Assembly (NCBI RefSeq): GCF_007559005.1
Contig: NZ_CP041763.1
Span: forward strand, 2,326,463-2,390,462
Source of the DNA: Gordonia zhaorongruii
GTDB taxonomy: Bacteria; Actinomycetota; Actinomycetes; Mycobacteriales; Mycobacteriaceae
Direction of reading: 5' to 3'
Length of the DNA: 64,000 nt
Position numbers and translations under genes: made by a program. Positions 43,693-52,290 of this stretch are shown here, piece by piece. The notes beneath the pieces were generated by a model. That model ran no database searches. It was given only the letters and a program-made list of their open reading frames with translations, and was not told the origin of the DNA. Within the stretch, counting starts at the first letter, position 1. The number at the start of each line of letters is the position of its first letter.

Positions 43693-44371
43693 GATTCCAG
43701 GTGACGTGAAAGTGCTGATCGTCGAGGACGATTTCCGCGTCGCGCGATTGCACGCCGCGATCGTGGAAGCCCTCCGCGGGTTCCACGTGGCGGCGCAGGT
43801 CGGCACGGTCGCCGACGCCCGCGCAGCGTTCGCCGCCTCGGACGGACCGCGCATCGACTTGGCGCTGCTCGACGTGTACCTGCCGGACGGCTCGGGCATC
43901 GACCTCGTCCGCGAACTCCCGTGCGACACTTTCGTCCTGGGCGCGGAATCCGGCGGTGACGCGGTTCGCCTGGCCACCCGGTCCGGGGCGCTGACGTATC
44001 TGATCAAGCCGTTCGACGACACCGAACTCGCGCGTCGGCTGGCCGGGTACGCGCGCTACCGCCACCTGCTGACCGACGGCGATGTAGATCAGCGTCGCGT
44101 CGACGAAGCCCTGGCCGCCATCCGGTTCGGATCCGGCGGTGCAGCGCGCGAGGCCACCGTCTCCCCGACAGAGGAGCGGATACTCGCGCTGTTCACCGGC
44201 GCCGAGCGCGGATTGTTCGCCGACGAGGTCTCGGAGCGGATCGGCATCGCGCCGCCGACTGCCCGACGGCATCTGGCGCACCTGGTCGGATCCGGACGCC
44301 TCCGCATGACGCTGCAGTACGGCGGCACGGGTCGGCCCCGGCAGAAGTACCACCTGACCGACCGCGGCTGA
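43685..44371 (+). CDS. CitB/DcuR-type response regulator
   Basis: ATG 43685 gives 228 residues. The receiver has VLIVEDDFRVARLH, phosphorylation site LLDVYLPDGSG and YLIKPFDD with the switch Lys. The output domain is a winged-type helix-turn-helix (GLFADEVSERIGIAPPTARR, then GRPRQKYHL), as in CitB/DcuR regulators rather than OmpR or NarL. It overlaps the kinase stop by 8 bases and is its certain partner. The expected target is the promoter of the citrate transporter. Confidence 0.93.
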   Translation: MPEIPGDVKVLIVEDDFRVARLHAAIVEALRGFHVAAQVGTVADARAAFAASDGPRIDLALLDVYLPDGSGIDLVRELPCDTFVLGAESGGDAVRLATRSGALTYLIKPFDDTELARRLAGYARYRHLLTDGDVDQRRVDEALAAIRFGSGGAAREATVSPTEERILALFTGAERGLFADEVSERIGIAPPTARRHLAHLVGSGRLRMTLQYGGTGRPRQKYHLTDRG

Positions 44372-44405
44372 TCCGGCCTGTGCTGGGTCCGTCAGGACTT
44401 GTCCG

Positions 44406-44753
44406 TCAGGGATGCGAGCGCTTGATCGCCTCGTCGACCCGTGCGACCTTGCCGTCGATCTCCCCCGTGCGGCCGGGACGGATGTCCGCCTTCAACACGA
44501 GCGACACGCGCGATCCGTATCGACCGGCTTCCTGCGTCGCGCGATGGACCACATCCATCACCTCGGCCCACTCCCCCTCGATCTCCGTGAACATCGAGCT
44601 CGTCCGATTCGGGAGGCCGGATTCACGGACGACGCGCACCGCTGCGGCGACCGCCTCGGACACCGACCCGTCGTCGCGACCGGTGCCACCATCGGGTCCG
44701 GTGCCACCGTCGGGTCCGGTGCCACTCGGCGCGACCGAGAACGCTACGAGCAT
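44406..44753 (-). CDS. MTH1187/YqgV family thiamine-binding protein
   Basis: The 115-residue protein starts MLVAFSVAPSGTG and contains the DUF77 pattern: VSEAVAAAVRVVRESGLPN, TSSMFTEIEGEWAEVMDVV and VSLVLKADIRPG. Members bind thiamine-like ligands as ferredoxin-fold oligomers. After residue 12 there is an in-frame tandem insertion of Gly-Pro-Asp-Gly-Gly-Thr units absent from typical members, coded by an 18-bp repeat. It is convergent with the response regulator gene. Confidence 0.82.
   Translation of the reverse strand: MLVAFSVAPSGTGPDGGTGPDGGTGRDDGSVSEAVAAAVRVVRESGLPNRTSSMFTEIEGEWAEVMDVVHRATQEAGRYGSRVSLVLKADIRPGRTGEIDGKVARVDEAIKRSHP
44682..44717. repeat. 18-bp tandem repeat within the thiamine-binding gene
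   Basis: Two units (44682-44699 and 44700-44717) differ at one base, and a third partial unit follows. They keep the reading frame and encode Gly-Pro-Asp-Gly-Gly-Thr on the minus strand, so copy number could vary without breaking the gene. Confidence 0.7.
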
Positions 44754-44888
44754 TGTTCCTCTTCTCCGTGATCAGGCATCAGGGCGATCCCTGCCAGCAT
44801 CGTTCGCGTCCCGCCGGTTTGGCAAGGGGTCGGCGACGCGTTGCGGCGGCGTCGGCTACCGGACGTGCGATACCGCTACTGTCGGACG

Positions 44889-45488
44889 ATGCGGAAACTC
44901 GTCTACTACATCGGCGTCTCACTCGACGGCTACATCGCCGGGCCCGGCGGTGAGGTCGACTTCTTCCCCGTCTCGGACGAACTGGTGGCCTGGATCGGCG
45001 CGAACTATCCCGAGACGCTGCCCACGCACATCCGGCCCCACCTGGCGCTCGAGGACGCCGCGAACCTCGCGTTCGACACCGTCATCATGGGCCGCGGCAC
45101 CTTCGAACCGGCCCTGACCGTCCCGACCACCCGCCCGTACGCCCACCTGCGGCAGTACGTCGTCTCGACCACGATCGACATCGACGACCCGCTCGTGTCG
45201 GTGCACCGCAGCGACCCGCTGACGTTGGTTCGCCGGCTGAAGGACGAGGATTCGGACAAGGACATCTGGCTCGCCGGAGGCGGCACGTTGGCGGGCGCAG
45301 TCCTTCCCGCGATCGACCGGTTGGTGATCAAGAGGTACCCGGTGATCGCTGGTGCGGGCATTCCGATGATCAGCGAAGTCGCCTCGACAGAGTCCGCCCC
45401 CGCAGCGTTCGCCCCCGCCGCGTTCTCACCGACCAGACGCGAGTCACTCGCCGACGGCACTCAGGTCAGCTGGTTCGACCGAATCTGA
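44889..45488 (+). CDS. Dihydrofolate reductase-like (RibD C-terminal) protein
   Basis: ATG 44889 gives 199 residues. The N-terminus RKLVYYIGVSLDGYIAGPGG is typical of the DHFR/RibD_C superfamily. VIMGRGTFEPAL and DIWLAGGGTLAGAVLP (NADPH site) follow. The substrate of these stand-alone members is unknown; they reduce pteridine- or pyrimidine-like compounds. An Ala/Pro insertion near 165-180 (ESAPAAFAPAAFSPTR) looks flexible. The 3' end overlaps the convergent acyltransferase gene by 28 bases. Confidence 0.88.
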   Translation: MRKLVYYIGVSLDGYIAGPGGEVDFFPVSDELVAWIGANYPETLPTHIRPHLALEDAANLAFDTVIMGRGTFEPALTVPTTRPYAHLRQYVVSTTIDIDDPLVSVHRSDPLTLVRRLKDEDSDKDIWLAGGGTLAGAVLPAIDRLVIKRYPVIAGAGIPMISEVASTESAPAAFAPAAFSPTRRESLADGTQVSWFDRI

Positions 45489-46726
45489 TCGTCGGCAGGC
45501 ACCTGCACGGACTCCGGGACGGGCGTCCTCGTTCGAAGCTTCGGAAACGGAATCCGATCACGAGCGACGAACCAACGGCTGATGCGCGGTATGCGGAGCA
45601 GCAGATCCACGATGATCAGGGACAGCGTCAGAGTCAGGGCGACCAGGATCGTGCTCCGGACGGCCGCCGAGTTCGGGAACCACTGGTTCAGGTCGTCGAA
45701 GAAACCGAGCCGCGCCATCCCGTCGAGGAGGAGCGGATGCACTGCGAACACGCCGAACGCACGGGTCGTCGCCCAGGACACCGCTCGCGCGCCCACGCGT
45801 TTGCCCGCGGCGCGCATGTCGTCCCACGCCATCGCGCCGAGCCACAGCAGGACGAGCGCTCCGACGAGCCACGGCAGTTGCACCGGGTTCCACGGCGTCG
45901 TGGCGTTCAACGGGACGTCCCCGGGCGCAGTTGCAGCCAGGTAGGCACCGATGCTGAATGCGCATGCGATGCCGCAGACGCCGACGACGAGCACCACGTT
46001 GCTGCGCAGCCACTGCTCCATCGCCTTGTGGTGATAGGCGGCCAAGGCCCCGATCGCGACGAACAACGCGTACATCGGAAGGCTCTTCCACATGTGCTCG
46101 TACACGTAGTACCAGAACGTGCCCTTCGGACGCGGGAGGTACTGGTAGATCACGAACATCGTCATCTGGATCGTGAACCCGGCGGCGAGCACTCGCCACG
46201 GCCGGTCCGCGGTTCGGTCCAGGACCTTCTTGAGGAGCGGGAACACCAGGTAGATCTGCATCGAGATCAGTAGGAAGTACAGCTGGTACTTCGCGTCGCC
46301 GGTAAGGGCCTTGAGACCGAGGTCGTGGAAGTAGATGCCGACACTCGGGAACGGGTGGTTCTGGATGATCAGGTGATCGGTGATCGAGTACACGAGCGTC
46401 CACACCAGATAAGGGAGGACGATCAGCCCGAAACGGCGACGCCAAAACGTCATCGGCGACATCGACTTGCCCCGCATGCTCAGCACCAGCACGAACAGCG
46501 TGACCGCCACGAACCCGTACCGGGTCAGGTGCAGCATCGTGCCGACCATGCCCGCGGACCGCACCACGTCGGGTGTGGTGTTGACGGCATTGACGCTGTG
46601 CGCGATGACGACGCCGGTGAACAGGAGGACCCGCACGAAATCAGCGGTGAGAGCGCGCTGCGGTTTGGGCTTGGGAGGCGAGACGGGCGTTCCGGCGGCG
46701 TCGGCCCGTGAGCCGTCGTCCGTCAT
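45461..46726 (-). CDS. Acyltransferase 3 family membrane protein
   Basis: ATG 46726, preceded by GGGAAG, gives 421 residues with about ten membrane helices. Typical features are ADFVRVLLFTGVVIAHSVN (the family His follows the first helix) and FWRRRFGLIVLPYLVWTLVY. These integral acyltransferases O-acetylate surface sugars, lipids or antibiotics. The N-terminal tail is Pro/Lys-rich. A longer frame to 46813 adds residues without a ribosome site. The gene has no partner on its strand nearby. Confidence 0.85.
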   Translation of the reverse strand: MTDDGSRADAAGTPVSPPKPKPQRALTADFVRVLLFTGVVIAHSVNAVNTTPDVVRSAGMVGTMLHLTRYGFVAVTLFVLVLSMRGKSMSPMTFWRRRFGLIVLPYLVWTLVYSITDHLIIQNHPFPSVGIYFHDLGLKALTGDAKYQLYFLLISMQIYLVFPLLKKVLDRTADRPWRVLAAGFTIQMTMFVIYQYLPRPKGTFWYYVYEHMWKSLPMYALFVAIGALAAYHHKAMEQWLRSNVVLVVGVCGIACAFSIGAYLAATAPGDVPLNATTPWNPVQLPWLVGALVLLWLGAMAWDDMRAAGKRVGARAVSWATTRAFGVFAVHPLLLDGMARLGFFDDLNQWFPNSAAVRSTILVALTLTLSLIIVDLLLRIPRISRWFVARDRIPFPKLRTRTPVPESVQVPADDQIRSNQLT

Positions 46727-46983
46727 CGTGCTTCCCGCCTTGTCGACGGTCTGCTCCACTGCCTGCACCTCCGCGATTCTGCATCCCCCGCGTGCCGCAG
46801 TGTACGTGCCCATTCTGGGAATCCCGTTCAGGAAACGCCTCGGTGGAGTGGTATCTCACGTTCTCGCCGTGTCTCTGAGCTTCGGCCGCCGTTGGCCCGG
46901 CGTCGGTGCGCAGCCATGCCCCGCCGCCGCATCACCAGCGCGTATGGCGATATGTCTCGACGAGATCCGCTGTTTCCGGCGAT

Positions 46984-47610
46984 CTACGTGCCGGTGATGC
47001 GGGACCGCTTCACGACCATCCCACTCAGGCCCGTCAGCGCACCGCGCACCTGGATGATCTGGCCACCTGCCCGCTGCGGTGACCCCGCCTTGTCCTTGAT
47101 GCTCGACCACCCGCTGGTGACGAGCCCGTCGACCCGGAGCTCCTGGTCGGGTCCGAGCTTGATCTTCACCGTGCTCGCCGACACCTGCAGCTCGATGTCG
47201 ATCAGCGGGGCCGGCATCCTGGCCGCGCTGAAGTCCAAGTCGATCGAGCCCATCGAACCGCTGAACAGCATGTTCGGCTCCGGCCGCCAGGCGCCCTTCC
47301 GACGCACCGTCTTCCAGTCACCGTCGTAGACCGTCTGCGGCAGCTGGATGGCCGGTCCGGCCGGTACTACGGGTGGCGCCGCGTCGGGGAAGAGTCGGTT
47401 CGCAGTCGGCAGATCGGCGACGGCCCGCCGCAGGTCGGATCGGATGCGCGAGCCGTACACGTGACCGGACCGGTCCTCGAACTCGGTCACATCGAGGTAT
47501 CCGCCGGAGAACGCGTCGTTGAGGAGCGATATCGCGCGCTCACGTTCCGGAGTGCCGACTCGGAGGTCGTCGTCTGCACGGGCGTGGTCGTCTGGATCGT
47601 CGGCGGCCAT
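46984..47610 (-). CDS. DUF1707 domain protein
   Basis: The 208-residue protein has the SHOCT-like DUF1707 domain at about 14-70: LRVGTPERERAISLLNDAFS, GGYLDVTEFEDRSG, then RSDLRRAVADLP. The C-terminal part (about 95-205) is a beta-rich DUF2154/LiaF-like sequence (FSGSMGSIDLDFSAARM, IDIELQVSASTVKIKLG). The pair of domains is common in actinomycetes and usually linked to envelope stress. No membrane helix is visible. It is divergent from the DODA-type gene with a gap of about 95 bases. Confidence 0.85.
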   Translation of the reverse strand: MAADDPDDHARADDDLRVGTPERERAISLLNDAFSGGYLDVTEFEDRSGHVYGSRIRSDLRRAVADLPTANRLFPDAAPPVVPAGPAIQLPQTVYDGDWKTVRRKGAWRPEPNMLFSGSMGSIDLDFSAARMPAPLIDIELQVSASTVKIKLGPDQELRVDGLVTSGWSSIKDKAGSPQRAGGQIIQVRGALTGLSGMVVKRSRITGT

Positions 47611-47705
47611 GCCGTCACTCTATGACACCGACCGAAGATGCCGGCCGACCGATCGGCGACGAGTACCGTCGAGCCTGACCCGCACTTGCCGATGGAGGTG
47701 CTGCA

Positions 47706-48578
47706 GTGAGTCCTGCAGGCGAAGGAACTGTGACGATGCCCGCGGCGTTCCTCGGGCACGGAAACCCGATGAATGCGCTGGAACGCAACCGCTACACCGA
47801 GTCATGGCGGGCGTTCGGAGACGCGGTGCCCACACCGACTGCGATCCTGGTGATCTCCGCCCACTGGTACACCAACGCCACCGCGGTCACCGCGATGCCA
47901 CTGCCTCGAACCATCCACGACTTCTACGGCTTCCCGCAGGAGCTGTTCGATATCGAGTACCCGGCTCCAGGCTCCCCCGACATCGCCGAGATGGTGGCCG
48001 ACGTGGTGAAGCCGACATGGGTGGGCATGGACTTGGACAGCTGGGGCATCGACCACGGCACCTGGTCCGTGCTGCGTCACGCCTTCCCCGACGCGTCGAT
48101 CCCGGTCATCCAACTGTCACTGAATGCGTTCAAGGACTTCGATCATCACCTGGAGCTGGGCCGCAAGCTCGCGCCTCTGCGGGATCAGGGAGTGCTGATC
48201 ATCGGCAGCGGCAACATCGTCCACAATCTGCGCGCCATCGATTTCTCGCGGCCCGACGCCGGGTTCGACTGGGCCCAGAGGTTCGACGACGCCGCAGGCG
48301 AGATCCTGCGAAGCTCCCCCACCGATGTGGTCAGGCTCGACGGTCATTCCGACTTCGCGAAAGCCGTGCCTACTCCCGACCACTACCTGCCGATGCTGTA
48401 CATCGCCGGGCTCGCCGACGCGACTCCGCTCGACGTCCTGGTGGACGGTTACGCGGCCGGCTCGCTGTCGATGACCTCGTACACGCTGGGCCTGGGGACC
48501 GGACTGGCCGTCCCGGATGCTGCGACCGGAGCCGCGGAACTCCCCGACGGGTTCCCGACCCTGAACTCGAACCTGTGA
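47706..48578 (+). CDS. DODA-type (YgiD-like) extradiol aromatic ring-opening dioxygenase
   Basis: The 290-residue protein starts at GTG 47706 after GGAGGTG; ATG 47736 is the alternative. Metal and active-site His residues lie in AAFLGHGNPMNALE, ISAHWYTNATAV, SGNIVHNLRAIDF and TPDHYLPMLYIAG. This pattern is that of LigB-superfamily 4,5-DOPA dioxygenases of the YgiD group, which use zinc or iron to open catechol rings. The physiological substrate in bacteria is not settled. A strong bidirectional hairpin follows. Confidence 0.9.
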   Translation: MSPAGEGTVTMPAAFLGHGNPMNALERNRYTESWRAFGDAVPTPTAILVISAHWYTNATAVTAMPLPRTIHDFYGFPQELFDIEYPAPGSPDIAEMVADVVKPTWVGMDLDSWGIDHGTWSVLRHAFPDASIPVIQLSLNAFKDFDHHLELGRKLAPLRDQGVLIIGSGNIVHNLRAIDFSRPDAGFDWAQRFDDAAGEILRSSPTDVVRLDGHSDFAKAVPTPDHYLPMLYIAGLADATPLDVLVDGYAAGSLSMTSYTLGLGTGLAVPDAATGAAELPDGFPTLNSNL

Positions 48579-48606
48579 GCGGACCTACCGAAAGTCCCGG
48601 GTCAGA

Positions 48607-48643
48607 CGAATGCCCGGGTCGACGGTCTCGACCCGGGCATTCG
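48607..48643. terminator. Bidirectional terminator hairpin between convergent genes
   Basis: Perfect 16-bp arms (48607-48622 and 48628-48643) surround the loop CGGTC. It lies 28 bases after the dioxygenase stop and 38 bases beyond the stop of the convergent dehydrogenase gene, so it serves both. Confidence 0.88.
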
Positions 48644-48681
48644 CTGCGGTGCTTACTACTGCTGCACCCGCAGGGTGCGGA

Positions 48682-49530
48682 CTAGCTGTAGTCGTAGAAC
48701 CCGCGGCCGCTCTTGCGCCCGAGACGGCCGGCGTCGACCATCCGGCGAAGCAGTGCCGGCGGCGCGAAGTGCGGCTCCGCGAACTCGGCGTACAGCGAGT
48801 CGGCGGCCGCGAGGCAGATGTCGAGGCCGACCGTGTCGCAGAGGGTGAGCGGTCCCATCGGGTAGCCGCAGCCGCCCTTCATCGCGGCATCGATGTCCTC
48901 GGCGGTCGCGTACCCGGAGTCGAACATGCGGATTGCCTGGCACAGATACGGGATCAGCAGGGCGTTGACGATGAAGCCCGATCGGTCGCCCGCCTGCACG
49001 GCGGACTTACCGAGCGTGTTCTTGGCGTAGTCGGTGACGGCGTCCGTCGTCTCCTGCGAGGTGACCAGCGTGGAGATGATCTCGACCAGCGGCATCACCG
49101 GAACCGGGTTGAAGAAGTGGACGCCGACCACGCGCTCGGGCAGCTTGGTGGCCGCGGCGATCTTGATGACCGGGATCGACGACGTGTTGGTCGCGAGGAT
49201 CGCCTCCGGCTTCACGACGTCGTCGAGCTTGGCGAAGATGTCGTGCTTGATGGCCTCGACCTCGGGGGCGGCCTCGATGACGAACTCACGATCCGCGAAC
49301 TCGCCGACGTCGAGGGTGACCCGGACACGGGCGATCGCGGCGTCGGCGTCCTCCTGCGAGATCTTGCCCTTGGACACACCACGGCCGATGGACTTGGTGA
49401 TCCGCGCGTTGGCGGCGTCCGCGAACTCCTGCTTGGTCTCCAGGACCAGCACGTCGCTGCCTGCCTTCGCACACACTTCGGCGATGCCCGCACCCATGGT
49501 GCCGCCGCCGATCACACCGATCAGATTCAC
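48682..49530 (-). CDS. 3-hydroxybutyryl-CoA dehydrogenase
   Basis: GTG 49530 with TTGGAG upstream gives 282 residues. The Rossmann site is IGVIGGGTMGAGIAEV. The catalytic His-Glu pair lies in VVGVHFFNPVPVMPLVEII, and SNTSS-like ATNTSSIPVI precedes it. The C-terminal domain has DRSGFIVNALLIPYL and GGCGYPMGPLTLCD. The enzyme interconverts acetoacetyl-CoA and 3-hydroxybutyryl-CoA with NAD(P), in fatty-acid or polyhydroxyalkanoate metabolism. The sequence is of usual length and intact (Hbd/FadB2-like). Confidence 0.95.
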   Translation of the reverse strand: MNLIGVIGGGTMGAGIAEVCAKAGSDVLVLETKQEFADAANARITKSIGRGVSKGKISQEDADAAIARVRVTLDVGEFADREFVIEAAPEVEAIKHDIFAKLDDVVKPEAILATNTSSIPVIKIAAATKLPERVVGVHFFNPVPVMPLVEIISTLVTSQETTDAVTDYAKNTLGKSAVQAGDRSGFIVNALLIPYLCQAIRMFDSGYATAEDIDAAMKGGCGYPMGPLTLCDTVGLDICLAAADSLYAEFAEPHFAPPALLRRMVDAGRLGRKSGRGFYDYS

Positions 49531-49744
49531 ATTCGCTCCAAACCACACGGTCCGCCGTTTCGGCGACCTGAATTTCGTTGTCCTGTCGGCTAGCCAGTTT
49601 AGTGGTCGCGGGCGCACTCACCGCGGCGGGTCAGCGCACTCGCCAACACGATCACGCCCTACCGGATTGCCTCGTCCTACCCCTATTCTCACGTTCACCC
49701 GCTGATCGTCCGAACGACCAACGCGAAAACCGGGGCAAGCGACG

Positions 49745-50320
49745 TCATTCCGGGACCGAACGCACCACGCGAGCAGGTGAACCCACGACGACGCAGTTCG
49801 CCGGTACGTCCTTGGTGACCACCGAGGCGGCCGCGACCACCGCGTTGTCGCCGATGCTCACGCCGGACAGGATGGTCGAGTTGGATCCGATCCACACGTT
49901 GCGTCCCACCCGTATGGGGGCGGGGATCATGTCCGCGCGACGGTCCGGATGCATGTCGTGGTCGAGCGTGGCCATCACCGTGTTGTGTCCGATGAGACTG
50001 TCGTCGCCGATGCTCACCCCGCCCTGATCCTGAAACTTGCAGCCGGAGTTCACGAAGACCCGCTCGCCGAAAGTGATGTTCTTGCCGAAGTCGGAGTAGA
50101 ACGGCGGGAACACGTTGACGGACTCGTCGACAGGTGCGCCGATCAGCTGAGACAGAAGCTCTCTGACTCGTTCAGGTTCGTGATAGCCGCCGTTGAGTTC
50201 ACCCGTGATGCGCAGCGCCTCTTGGCTGGTCCGGTGCATCACCTCGTGCAGCGGTGACCCACCGGTGATGGTCCGGCCCGCGTTCAGCGCCTCGAGCAGA
50301 TCGGCCAACTCCACAGTCAC
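49745..50320 (-). CDS. Sugar O-acetyltransferase (maltose acetyltransferase family)
   Basis: GTG 50320 with GAAGGGCC upstream gives 191 residues. An N-terminal Mac-type helix region (about 15-60) is followed by left-handed beta-helix hexapeptide repeats (ITFGERVFVNSGCKFQDQ, IGDDSLIGHNTVMATLDHD with the catalytic His). The end reads VGRNVWIGSNSTILSGVSIG. Members acetylate glucose, maltose or Nod-type sugars from acetyl-CoA. There is no partner gene. Confidence 0.9.
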   Translation of the reverse strand: MTVELADLLEALNAGRTITGGSPLHEVMHRTSQEALRITGELNGGYHEPERVRELLSQLIGAPVDESVNVFPPFYSDFGKNITFGERVFVNSGCKFQDQGGVSIGDDSLIGHNTVMATLDHDMHPDRRADMIPAPIRVGRNVWIGSNSTILSGVSIGDNAVVAAASVVTKDVPANCVVVGSPARVVRSVPE

Positions 50321-50499
50321 GGCCCTTCATCGTCACTACGTCCGGGCTGTACGCCCAGCTTCTAGGTTCCAGGTCTACCCGAGGCTGCGGTAGACGGCCA
50401 CCGGACCGGCGAGAGCGCCGCATGCGCCGCCCACCGGTCGTAGTGTCGAGGGGCGGGCGTCGTCCGGCGGATCCCGTGCAGCGAACGGGAGCCATCGAC

Positions 50500-51030
50500 G
50501 TGACCGACACCCCCACCCCCGATAACCGCACTTCCGAAACCAGCGCCTTCGACGCTGTCGTCGCGGTCGGTGACCTGCCGGTCTACGTGGTCACCACCGT
50601 CTCCCCGACCGGGCGTTCGGGATGCCTCGTCGGTTTCGCGACTCAGACGAGCATCGACCCGCGACGCTTTCTGGTGGGCATCTCACGGTCCAATCACACG
50701 CACGGGATCGCATTGTCGGCCGAGTACCTCGCGGTCCACCTGATCCCCCGCGGGCATGCAGAGATGATCGAGCTGTTCGGCGGCGAGACCGGCGATGAGG
50801 TCGACAAGTTCGCGCGCTGCAGGTGGTTCGACGGGCCGCACGGCCTGCCGATCCTGAGTGACTCGGGCATCTGGTTCGCCGGGCGCATCCTGGAGCGTCT
50901 CGATGTCGGCGATCACCTCGGATATCTACTCGAGCCGGTCGGCGGCGGAATCCGCGTCGCCGATCCCGATCGCGGCGAATGGGTCAGGCTCGCCGATACC
51001 CGCAGCATCGAGCCGGGGCATTCGGCATGA
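50500..51030 (+). CDS. Flavin reductase-like (FMN-binding) protein
   Basis: GTG 50500 follows CGGGAGCC and gives 176 residues. The flavin-reductase-like domain is seen in PVYVVTTVSPTGRSGCLVGF, RRFLVGISRSNHTHGIAL and YLAVHLIPRGHAEMIELFGG. Such proteins bind FMN and reduce it with NAD(P)H or pass electrons to a monooxygenase. Its stop overlaps the next start (ATGA), coupling it to a RibD-type pyrimidine reductase. A shared flavin or riboflavin-linked role is plausible. Confidence 0.88.
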   Translation: MTDTPTPDNRTSETSAFDAVVAVGDLPVYVVTTVSPTGRSGCLVGFATQTSIDPRRFLVGISRSNHTHGIALSAEYLAVHLIPRGHAEMIELFGGETGDEVDKFARCRWFDGPHGLPILSDSGIWFAGRILERLDVGDHLGYLLEPVGGGIRVADPDRGEWVRLADTRSIEPGHSA

Positions 51031-51755
51031 GCAGCGGCGTTGGCCCGGATTGCTCGGGAGCCGAATTCGACTCAGTCGCCGTAGCGGAGCGCTCGTACGC
51101 CGACTGGGACGCGGGCGTGCGCACCAACATGGTGATGGGGCTGGACGGTTCGGCGAGCTTCCATGGCCGGGTCGGCCCATTGTCGTCGCCTGCCGATCGG
51201 GACTTGTTCCACGCGCTGCGCGCGTTGGCGGACGTCGTCCTGGTGGGCGCGTCCACTGCGCGCGCGGAGAACTACGGTCCGGTGAAGTTCTCCGAGTCGA
51301 TTGCTGCCCTCCGGTCGCGCACACGACCTGGTCTCGCTCCCGTCCCGCGACTGGCGATCGTCACCGCATCATGCCGCCTGCCCCACCGCTGCCTGAACCT
51401 GCCACCCGAGCAGCGGCCGTTCGTCATCACCTCCGGCGGCGCCGACACCTCGTCCGTCGATGGTCACGCGGAGATCATCGTTGCAGGCGCCGACGAGGTG
51501 GACCTGTCGACCGCAGTCGCCGAGCTTCGGTCACTCGGGTTGCACCGCATCCACTGCGAGGGCGGACCGACTCTGCTCGACGGGCTCACCGAGGCGGACC
51601 TCCTCGACGAACTGTGCATCACTCTGACACCACAACTCACCGCCGAGCCGGTCGGGTCATCCGGCGGGACCAGCGCACTGGCCGCGCCCCGCACGTTCCG
51701 GCGCAAGCACGCGATCGCGCACGACGACGACTTGTTCCTTCGCTACATCCGATGA
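51027..51755 (+). CDS. RibD C-terminal-type pyrimidine reductase family protein
   Basis: The 242-residue protein starts at the overlapping ATG. It has VRTNMVMGLDGSASFHGR, the substrate/NADPH region, then LADVVLVGASTARAENYGP and the end-stage IHCEGGPTLLDGLTEADLLDE (NADPH glycine motif). The deaminase half of RibD is absent. RibD C-domains reduce the ribosyl side chain in riboflavin synthesis, but stand-alone actinomycete copies may have another substrate. Coupling to a flavin reductase-like gene supports a flavin-linked role. Confidence 0.88.
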   Translation: MSSGVGPDCSGAEFDSVAVAERSYADWDAGVRTNMVMGLDGSASFHGRVGPLSSPADRDLFHALRALADVVLVGASTARAENYGPVKFSESIAALRSRTRPGLAPVPRLAIVTASCRLPHRCLNLPPEQRPFVITSGGADTSSVDGHAEIIVAGADEVDLSTAVAELRSLGLHRIHCEGGPTLLDGLTEADLLDELCITLTPQLTAEPVGSSGGTSALAAPRTFRRKHAIAHDDDLFLRYIR

Positions 51756-51768
51756 CCGTGCGACGTGG

Positions 51769-52119
51769 TCACTGCCGCAGGATCTTCTCCATCGCCTTGC
51801 CGCGGGCGAGTTCGTCGATCAGCTTGTCCAGGTAGCGGATCTCCCGCATCGTCGGCTCTTCGATGTCCTGGACGCGGACCCCGCACACGACTCCGGTGAT
51901 GAGTTCCCGGTTCGGGTTCATCGCGGGAGCCTGCTCGAAGAACTGCTCGAAGTCTGTGCCATCCGACAGGACACCGGACAGCTCGTCTGCGGAGTATCCG
52001 GTGAGCCAGCAGATGATCTGGTCGACCTCGTCCTTCGACCGGTTCTTCTTCTCGGCCTTGGTGACGTAATGCGGATACACATCGGCGACCGCTGTCGTAT
52101 AGATCCTGTGCTTGCTCAT
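51769..52119 (-). CDS. DUF2200 family protein
   Basis: The 116-residue protein matches DUF2200 over its length: [32 protein letters not shown] and [20 protein letters not shown]. The family is small, cytosolic and widely distributed, with no known function. The protein is rich in charged residues and has no membrane segment. It is convergent with the pyrimidine reductase gene (13 bases between stops). Confidence 0.9.
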   Translation of the reverse strand: MSKHRIYTTAVADVYPHYVTKAEKKNRSKDEVDQIICWLTGYSADELSGVLSDGTDFEQFFEQAPAMNPNRELITGVVCGVRVQDIEEPTMREIRYLDKLIDELARGKAMEKILRQ

Positions 52120-52166
52120 GAACCCGATTGTCCCGCAGGTCGAGTCTCGGTGCTCGAGCCGGACCG

Positions 52167-52238
52167 ACCCTCGCTGATTGAGCCGGGCCCACCCTCGCTG
52201 ATCGAGCCAGAGCCACCCTCGCTGATTGAGCCGGGCCG
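52167..52238. repeat. Three 24-bp tandem units (CTGATYGAGCC type)
   Basis: Units at 52167, 52191 and 52215 share ACCCTCGCTGATYGAGCC and differ at few positions. They are followed by GAGCGAAGCGAGG (inverted GAGCGAAGC core). The array lies between two genes and has no spacers, so it is an intergenic repeat and not CRISPR. A decayed relative is at 7742-7828. Confidence 0.8.
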
Positions 52239-52290
52239 AGCGAAGCGAGGACCGTGTCGAAATCGCCTGGCCGACTGTCGGCCCGTCAGA

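Noticed and set aside
52167..52238. Regular 24-bp repeats that could be a CRISPR array
   Set aside because: The units are directly adjacent without spacers, only three copies, and no cas genes are near.
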